Below are positions 16,452-20,069 of a DNA stretch of 20,069 bases, in pieces. A program made the position numbers and the translations under genes. The notes under the pieces were generated by a model. The model was not told the DNA's origin. It saw nothing but the letters and a program-made list of their open reading frames with translations, and made no database searches. Position 1 is the stretch's first letter; every line of letters starts with the position of its first letter. The DNA comes from Paracoccaceae bacterium (GTDB lineage Bacteria; Pseudomonadota; Alphaproteobacteria; Rhodobacterales; Rhodobacteraceae): NCBI GenBank assembly GCA_003561595.1, contig PWWF01000226.1:1-20069 (forward strand), given 5' to 3'.

Positions 16452-17597
16452 ATGAGCGAGCCACTCCCCGATTACACGCTGGGCATCGAGGAAGAGTATC
16501 TTCTGGTCGATACCGAGACTTGCGCCCTGGCGGATGTGCCCGATGCGCTGATGCATGATTGCACGCAGGCGCTGGGCGACAAGGTCTCGCCCGAATTTCT
16601 GGCCTGCCAGATCGAGGTCGGCACCGGTGTCTGCGCCAATATCGCCGAGGCGCGCGCCGATCTGGGCAATCTGCGCCGCACCATCGCCGATTGCGCGGCG
16701 CAATACGGGCTGGCGCCCCTGGCCGTATCCTGCCATCCGTTCGAGGACTGGCACAGCCGCAAACACACTGAAAAGCAGCGCTACAATGATCTGGCGCGCG
16801 ATCTGGCCGGGGTGGTGCGGCGGATGCTGATTTCGGGCACGCATGTGCATGTGGGCCTGCCCGATGATGATCTGCGCATCGATATCATGCGCCAGATCAC
16901 CTATTTCCTGCCGCATCTGCTGGCGCTCTCGACCTCTTCGCCTTTCTGGGGCGGGCAGGATACCGGGCTGGCGAGCTACCGGCTGACCGTGTTCGACAAT
17001 CTGCCGCGCACCGGCCTGCCGCCCGATTTCATCAGCTATGGCGAATACCGCCGCTCGGTCGATACAATCATCGAGGCCGGGCTGATCGAGGATACGACCA
17101 AGATCTGGTGGGATATCCGCCCCTCGGCCCGGTTCCCGACGCTCGAGGCGCGGATCTGCGATGTCATGCCGCTGATGGAGCACACGCTGACCATCGCGGC
17201 ACTCGTGCAATCCATCACGCGGATGCTGGTCGAATTGCGTCGCCGCAACCAGCGCTGGCGGATCTATGACCGGTTCCTGATCGCCGAAAACCGCTGGCGC
17301 GCGCAGCGCTACGGCACGCGTGGGGGATTGCTGGATATCGGCAAGGGCGAACTCGTCGAAATGGCGCAACTGGTCAATGAGCTGATCGCGCTGCTGGAGG
17401 CGGATGCCATGGTGCTGGGTTGCCTGAACGAGTTGCGCGGCGCGCAGGATATTCTGGCCATTGGCACCAGTGCCGAACGCCAGCGCGCCGTGCATGCGCA
17501 GGCGCTGGCAGATGGGGCGGACCCGCGCGAGGCGCTCTGCGCCGTGGTGCGCGCGCTCATCGGCGAGTTCCGGACCGGGCTGGCGGATGGGCCGTAG
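16452..17597 (+). CDS. ybdK: YbdK-type carboxylate-amine ligase (GCS2 family)
   Basis: A 381-residue ATP-dependent ligase related to glutamate-cysteine ligase. The YbdK/GCS2 signature is visible: [11 protein letters not shown] at residues 10-20, [20 protein letters not shown] with the metal/substrate histidines (about 135-146), and [17 protein letters not shown] (about 221-237). Length matches E. coli YbdK (372 residues). YbdK has weak glutamate-cysteine ligase activity in vitro, and the natural substrate of family members is mostly unknown. The ATG at 16452 is chosen because it opens directly before the conserved domain; no strong ribosome-binding site is seen. It is divergent from the DUF3445 gene with only 76 bp between starts. 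A hairpin terminator begins at the base after the stop codon. Confidence 0.9.
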   Translation: MSEPLPDYTLGIEEEYLLVDTETCALADVPDALMHDCTQALGDKVSPEFLACQIEVGTGVCANIAEARADLGNLRRTIADCAAQYGLAPLAVSCHPFEDWHSRKHTEKQRYNDLARDLAGVVRRMLISGTHVHVGLPDDDLRIDIMRQITYFLPHLLALSTSSPFWGGQDTGLASYRLTVFDNLPRTGLPPDFISYGEYRRSVDTIIEAGLIEDTTKIWWDIRPSARFPTLEARICDVMPLMEHTLTIAALVQSITRMLVELRRRNQRWRIYDRFLIAENRWRAQRYGTRGGLLDIGKGELVEMAQLVNELIALLEADAMVLGCLNELRGAQDILAIGTSAERQRAVHAQALADGADPREALCAVVRALIGEFRTGLADGP

Positions 17598-17618
17598 GGT
17601 GGGTGCTCTGCACCCACC
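17598..17618. terminator. Perfect hairpin between convergent ligase and SDR genes
   Basis: GGTGGGTGC (17598-17606) and GCACCCACC (17610-17618) form a perfect 9-bp stem with a TCT loop. It starts immediately after the ligase stop and ends 6 nt before the SDR stop. It lacks a U-run but can serve both strands. I recall the same GGGTGGGTGC-type hairpin as a frequent intergenic repeat in Rhodobacterales. Confidence 0.6.
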
Positions 17619-17624
17619 ACCCCC

Positions 17625-18296
17625 TCAGCCTGTTCCGAGCAGCGCCACCAGACGCGCGGCCTCTTCTGCACAGGGCACCAGCTTGCCGCGATCCTCACCC
17701 GGGTAGAACCGCGCCCGCGTCGCTGTGGGCATCGCCGCCGCCGCCTCGACCATCACATGTGGACCGCGCCGCGCGCTTTCCGCCTGCCACGCCCGCACCA
17801 GCGCCATCTGCGCCGCTTTCGACGCGCCATAGGCCCCCATGAACTTGCCCTGCGCGCCGGGGTCATCGACAAACAGCGCCGTCGCACGCGCGGGTGCGGC
17901 GGCCAGCAGGGGGGCCACCATCGGGATCAGCACTCCGCAGGCGCGGATATTGATGGCCATGCAGCGGTCCCAATCCTTGAGCGCGACATGATCTGCGGGG
18001 CTCATGGGCGGCGCATGGATCGCGGTATGCGCCCAAAGCCCGACATGCCCCCAGCGGTCATGGATATCGCGGCACAGATGGCGCATCGCGTCATCCTTCG
18101 TGATATCAAGCGCGGCCAGCGTCGCCCGCCCGCCCTTGGCCTGAATGCGGTCATCCAGGTCTTCCAGCCCGCCCAGCGTGCGCGCCACGGCCACCACATG
18201 CCAGCCATCCTGTGCGAGCCGCTCGGCCAATGCCGCGCCCAGCCCGCGCGAGGCGCCGGTGACCAGCGCGATACGGTTCGATGATGTCTCTGTCAT
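17625..18296 (-). CDS. SDR-family protein with degenerate active site
   Basis: A 223-residue Rossmann-fold protein of the short-chain dehydrogenase/reductase family. The dinucleotide-binding motif TGASRGLG (13-20) is intact, and Arg39 after the second strand suggests NADP. The catalytic YxxxK is present (Tyr156, Lys160 in YGASK). The serine normally found 13 residues before the Tyr is missing: the segment is FVDDPGAQ (142-149). The NNAG motif is also changed (WAHTAIHAP, 88-96). Many enzymes of the family are longer (about 250), and this one ends soon after the substrate-loop region. It may be an altered oxidoreductase or a non-catalytic binding protein. No good ribosome-binding site precedes the ATG at 18296. 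Substrate unknown. Confidence 0.88.
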   Translation of the reverse strand: MTETSSNRIALVTGASRGLGAALAERLAQDGWHVVAVARTLGGLEDLDDRIQAKGGRATLAALDITKDDAMRHLCRDIHDRWGHVGLWAHTAIHAPPMSPADHVALKDWDRCMAINIRACGVLIPMVAPLLAAAPARATALFVDDPGAQGKFMGAYGASKAAQMALVRAWQAESARRGPHVMVEAAAAMPTATRARFYPGEDRGKLVPCAEEAARLVALLGTG

Positions 18297-18388
18297 GCGG
18301 CGTGGATAATCCGCCCGCGCGGCACTGGCAAGAGCGGCAGCCGCGCAACAGCCTGCAGGTGCAGATAGAGGGTGTCGGCAAGAATCCG

Positions 18389-18459
18389 CTTGACTCGAAT
18401 CTTGCGCTGCGCCCGACTGTCAAGGCTTGGGGAAGCTTGACGAATTTTTGTATTTCAAG
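18389..18459. promoter_or_regulatory. Cluster of CTTGA(C)/(G)TCAAG half-sites upstream of ldt
   Basis: Four related half-sites lie before the L,D-transpeptidase gene: CTTGAC at 18389-18394, GTCAAG at 18419-18424, CTTGAC at 18436-18441 and TTCAAG at 18454-18459. The middle two form a 6-bp inverted repeat. TTGAC also resembles a -35 box, but no good -10 was found at 16-18 bp, so promoter and operator roles cannot be separated by eye. Confidence 0.35.
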
Positions 18460-18469
18460 GGGGAATTAC

Positions 18470-18901
18470 ATGCTGCGGAACCTGACCGCCCGATTGCTGC
18501 TTTTCATGGTGCTGATCCTGCCCGCGCATCAGGCGCTGGCCGACCGCGTGGTGGCGCGCGTCAGCATCAGCCAACAGGTCATGCATGTCTATCAACACGG
18601 GCAGCTTCTGTATGAATGGCCCGTCTCGACTGCGCGACAGGGCAAGATCACACCCACGGGCCAGTGGCGCCCGCAATTCCTGTCGCGCAATCACCGCTCG
18701 TCGCTCTATAACAACGCGCCCATGCCTTATTCGGTGTTCTATTCGGGCAATTTCGCGATCCATGGCACGAATGAAATCAACCGTCTTGGCCGACCGGCCT
18801 CTGCCGGGTGCGTGCGGCTGCATCCCGACAATGCGCGCAAGTTCTTTGACATGGTCCAGGCCGAGGGCATGGCGCAGACCCGCGTCGTCGTGGTGAACTG
18901 A
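18470..18901 (+). CDS. Periplasmic L,D-transpeptidase (YkuD domain)
   Basis: A 143-residue minimal L,D-transpeptidase, expected to form 3-3 cross-links in peptidoglycan or attach proteins to it. A Sec signal peptide covers residues 1-24 (LLLFMVLILPAHQALA, then D). The YkuD domain fills the rest: VARVSISQQVMHVYQHGQ at the start, the TPTGQW segment, His98 in AIHGTN, and the catalytic motif SAGCVRLHPDNA with Cys114 followed by Val-Arg. There is no extra peptidoglycan-binding or LysM domain. The start is well supported by AAGGGGG six bases before ATG 18470. It is monocistronic, with a strong terminator after it. It joins the two lytic transglycosylases as a cell-wall gene in this window, though not linked to them. 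Confidence 0.93.
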   Translation: MLRNLTARLLLFMVLILPAHQALADRVVARVSISQQVMHVYQHGQLLYEWPVSTARQGKITPTGQWRPQFLSRNHRSSLYNNAPMPYSVFYSGNFAIHGTNEINRLGRPASAGCVRLHPDNARKFFDMVQAEGMAQTRVVVVN

Positions 18902-18938
18902 TCCCGCACACGCCCTCGTGAGTCTTGCCTGCAACAGG

Positions 18939-18967
18939 CGGCCCCCATGATATGGTGGGCCGTCTTT
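18939..18967 (+). terminator. Intrinsic terminator of the L,D-transpeptidase gene
   Basis: CGGCCCCCAT (18939-18948) pairs with ATGGTGGGCCG (18952-18962), loop GAT, giving 10 bp with one bulged T. TCTTT follows at 18963-18967. It starts 37 nt after the stop codon. Confidence 0.7.
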
Positions 18968-18990
18968 GGCGCTACCCAAACCCTCGCGGT

Positions 18991-19020
18991 TTGCCTATAG
19001 TGATGGGCGACAAGCATAAT
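18991..19020 (+). promoter_or_regulatory. Candidate sigma-70 promoter of nrdR-ribD
   Basis: TTGCCT (18991-18996, 4 of 6) and CATAAT (19015-19020, 5 of 6) are separated by 18 bp. Initiation would fall near 19027, just before the purine-rich GCGAGGGAGAGGGC ribosome-binding region (19027-19040). No obvious NrdR-box was noticed. Confidence 0.45.
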
Positions 19021-19040
19021 TCAGCGGCGAGGGAGAGGGC

Positions 19041-19508
19041 ATGCGCTGTCCGTTCTGTGGCAATACCGAGACGCAAGTGAAGGATTCACGACCTGCCGAG
19101 GACCATGGCGCGATCCGGCGCAGGCGCTTTTGCCCGGCCTGCGGCGGGCGCTTTACCACCTATGAGCGGGTTCAGTTGCGCGATCTGGTTGTGATCAAAT
19201 CCAACGGGCGGCGCGAGGCGTTCGACCGCGAAAAGCTGGAACGCTCGATCCGGATTGCCCTGCAGAAGCGCAATATCGAGCATGAGCGCATCGACCAGAT
19301 GATCTCGGGCATCGTGCGGCGGCTGGAATCGCTTGGCGACACGGATATCCCCTCCAAGGATATCGGCGAGATCGTGATGGAAACGCTCGCGCGGATAGAC
19401 ACCGTGGCTTATGTGCGTTTTGCCAGCGTTTACAAGAACTTCCAGGAAGCGGATGATTTCGACAAATTCGTTTCCGAATTGCGGCCCGACCCGAAACCCG
19501 CCGACTGA
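19041..19508 (+). CDS. nrdR: Transcriptional repressor NrdR
   Basis: A 155-residue ATP/dATP-sensing repressor of ribonucleotide reductase genes. The N-terminal zinc ribbon uses Cys3, Cys6, Cys31 and Cys34 (CPFC and CPAC) with the Arg-rich DNA-contact segment IRRRRF between them. An ATP-cone domain follows from about residue 46 to 136, with [16 protein letters not shown] at its start and a conserved end block [18 protein letters not shown]. Length is typical. The start has a purine-rich GAGGGAGAGG upstream. The ribD gene begins a few bases after the stop, an arrangement common in alphaproteobacteria, where nrdR heads the riboflavin operon. The nrd target genes are not in the window. Confidence 0.97.
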   Translation: MRCPFCGNTETQVKDSRPAEDHGAIRRRRFCPACGGRFTTYERVQLRDLVVIKSNGRREAFDREKLERSIRIALQKRNIEHERIDQMISGIVRRLESLGDTDIPSKDIGEIVMETLARIDTVAYVRFASVYKNFQEADDFDKFVSELRPDPKPAD

Positions 19509-19523
19509 TCCGTGCGTAACGAG

Positions 19524-20069
19524 ATGGATGCCCGCTTCATGCGCATGGCCATCGGGCTGGGTGCGCGCGGGCTGGGGCAGGTCTGGCCGAACCCGGCCGT
19601 GGGCTGCGTGCTGGTGCGCGATGGCCGTGTGCTGGCACGCGGCTGGACGCAGCCCGGCGGGCGCCCCCATGCCGAAGCGGTCGCCCTTGCGAAATGCGAT
19701 GCGCGTGGGGCCACGGCCTATGTCAGCCTTGAGCCCTGCGCCCATCACGGCAAGACCCCGCCCTGCGCCGATGCGCTTGTGGCTGCGGGCGTGGTGCGAG
19801 TCGTCACGGCGCTGACCGACCCGGATACGCGCGTGGCCGGGCGGGGACATGCACGGCTGCGCGCGTCCGGGATCGAGGTGGTCGAGGGGGTCGAAGCTGA
19901 TGCCGCGCGCCGCGTGCAGGCGGGGTTTCTGCTGCGCCTGACCGAGGGGCGGCCCTTCGTGACGCTGAAACTGGCGCTGACGCTGGATGGCCGGATCGCG
20001 ACGGCCAGTGGCGAGAGCCGCTGGATCACGGGGCCCGCGGCACGGCGCGCCGTGCATGGGCTGCGCGCC
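19524..20069 (+). CDS. ribD: Riboflavin biosynthesis deaminase/reductase RibD (3' end cut by window)
   Basis: The bifunctional enzyme for two early steps of riboflavin synthesis: deamination of the GTP-derived pyrimidine and NADPH reduction of its ribosyl group. 182 residues are visible and the frame stays open to the last base. The N-terminal deaminase domain shows WPNPAVGCVLV, the zinc and proton-transfer motif PHAEA (His49, Glu51) and EPCAHHGKTPPC (Cys72, Cys81). The reductase domain begins near residue 145 (PFVTLKLALTLDGRIA, then SRWITG). ATG 19524 is used; an in-frame GTG at 19512, 3 bp after the nrdR stop, is an alternative start. Neither has a strong ribosome-binding site, which fits coupling to nrdR. 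Confidence 0.95.
   Translation, partial: MDARFMRMAIGLGARGLGQVWPNPAVGCVLVRDGRVLARGWTQPGGRPHAEAVALAKCDARGATAYVSLEPCAHHGKTPPCADALVAAGVVRVVTALTDPDTRVAGRGHARLRASGIEVVEGVEADAARRVQAGFLLRLTEGRPFVTLKLALTLDGRIATASGESRWITGPAARRAVHGLRA

Overview
The window is about 20 kb of high-GC DNA, apparently from the chromosome of an alphaproteobacterium, most likely Rhodobacterales (roseobacter/Rhodobacter relatives). I base this on gene content recognised by eye, not on a search: a ZigA-type COG0523 GTPase beside a DUF6525 gene, dnaG next to rpoD with an alphaproteobacterial-size RpoD, a DUF3445/HODM protein, an nrdR-ribD pair, and Rhodobacterales-like intergenic repeats. Genes are dense, on both strands, and mostly housekeeping. 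I found no tRNA, rRNA, CRISPR array, transposase or phage gene.

Layout. 1-1161: 3' part of a zinc-chaperone GTPase. 1252-1548: small DUF6525 gene, converging on 1514-2746 (-), an MltB-like lytic transglycosylase lipoprotein. Its paralogue lies head to head at 2922-4175 (+). 4343-5272 (-): class I fructose-bisphosphate aldolase. 5477-7477 (-) and 7638-9545 (-): rpoD downstream of dnaG. 9666-10671 (+): exported MsrB followed by a TerB-like protein. 10723-12153 (-): glutamate dehydrogenase. 12410-15014 (+): three overlapping TadG/TadE-like pilus-associated genes. 15015-15301: a gap with only a tentative 26-codon ORF. 15302-15598 (+): small lipoprotein. 15578-16375 (-): DUF3445/HODM, divergent from 16452-17597 (+), a YbdK-type carboxylate-amine ligase. 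17625-18296 (-): degenerate SDR. 18470-18901 (+): L,D-transpeptidase. 19041-19508 (+): nrdR. 19524-end (+): ribD, cut by the window edge.

How the genes work together. Three proteins remodel peptidoglycan (two lytic transglycosylases and one L,D-transpeptidase). dnaG and rpoD form the core of the macromolecular-synthesis region. nrdR and ribD form the start of an alphaproteobacterial riboflavin-type operon. Aldolase and glutamate dehydrogenase are central carbon/nitrogen enzymes, and both carry a TTGCGCAA-core palindrome upstream. The Tad-like trio is tightly coupled by ATGA overlaps and looks compositionally different from its neighbours. No other Tad gene is visible.

I do not see a clearly new multi-gene system. 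The best leads are regulatory or small: a possible hairpin over the ribosome-binding site of the TadG-like gene, a repeated 23-nt intergenic element, an operator-like palindrome upstream of the aldolase, a cluster of CTTGAC half-sites upstream of the L,D-transpeptidase, and a tentative hydrophobic microprotein. Two enzymes also lack a residue usual for their family.
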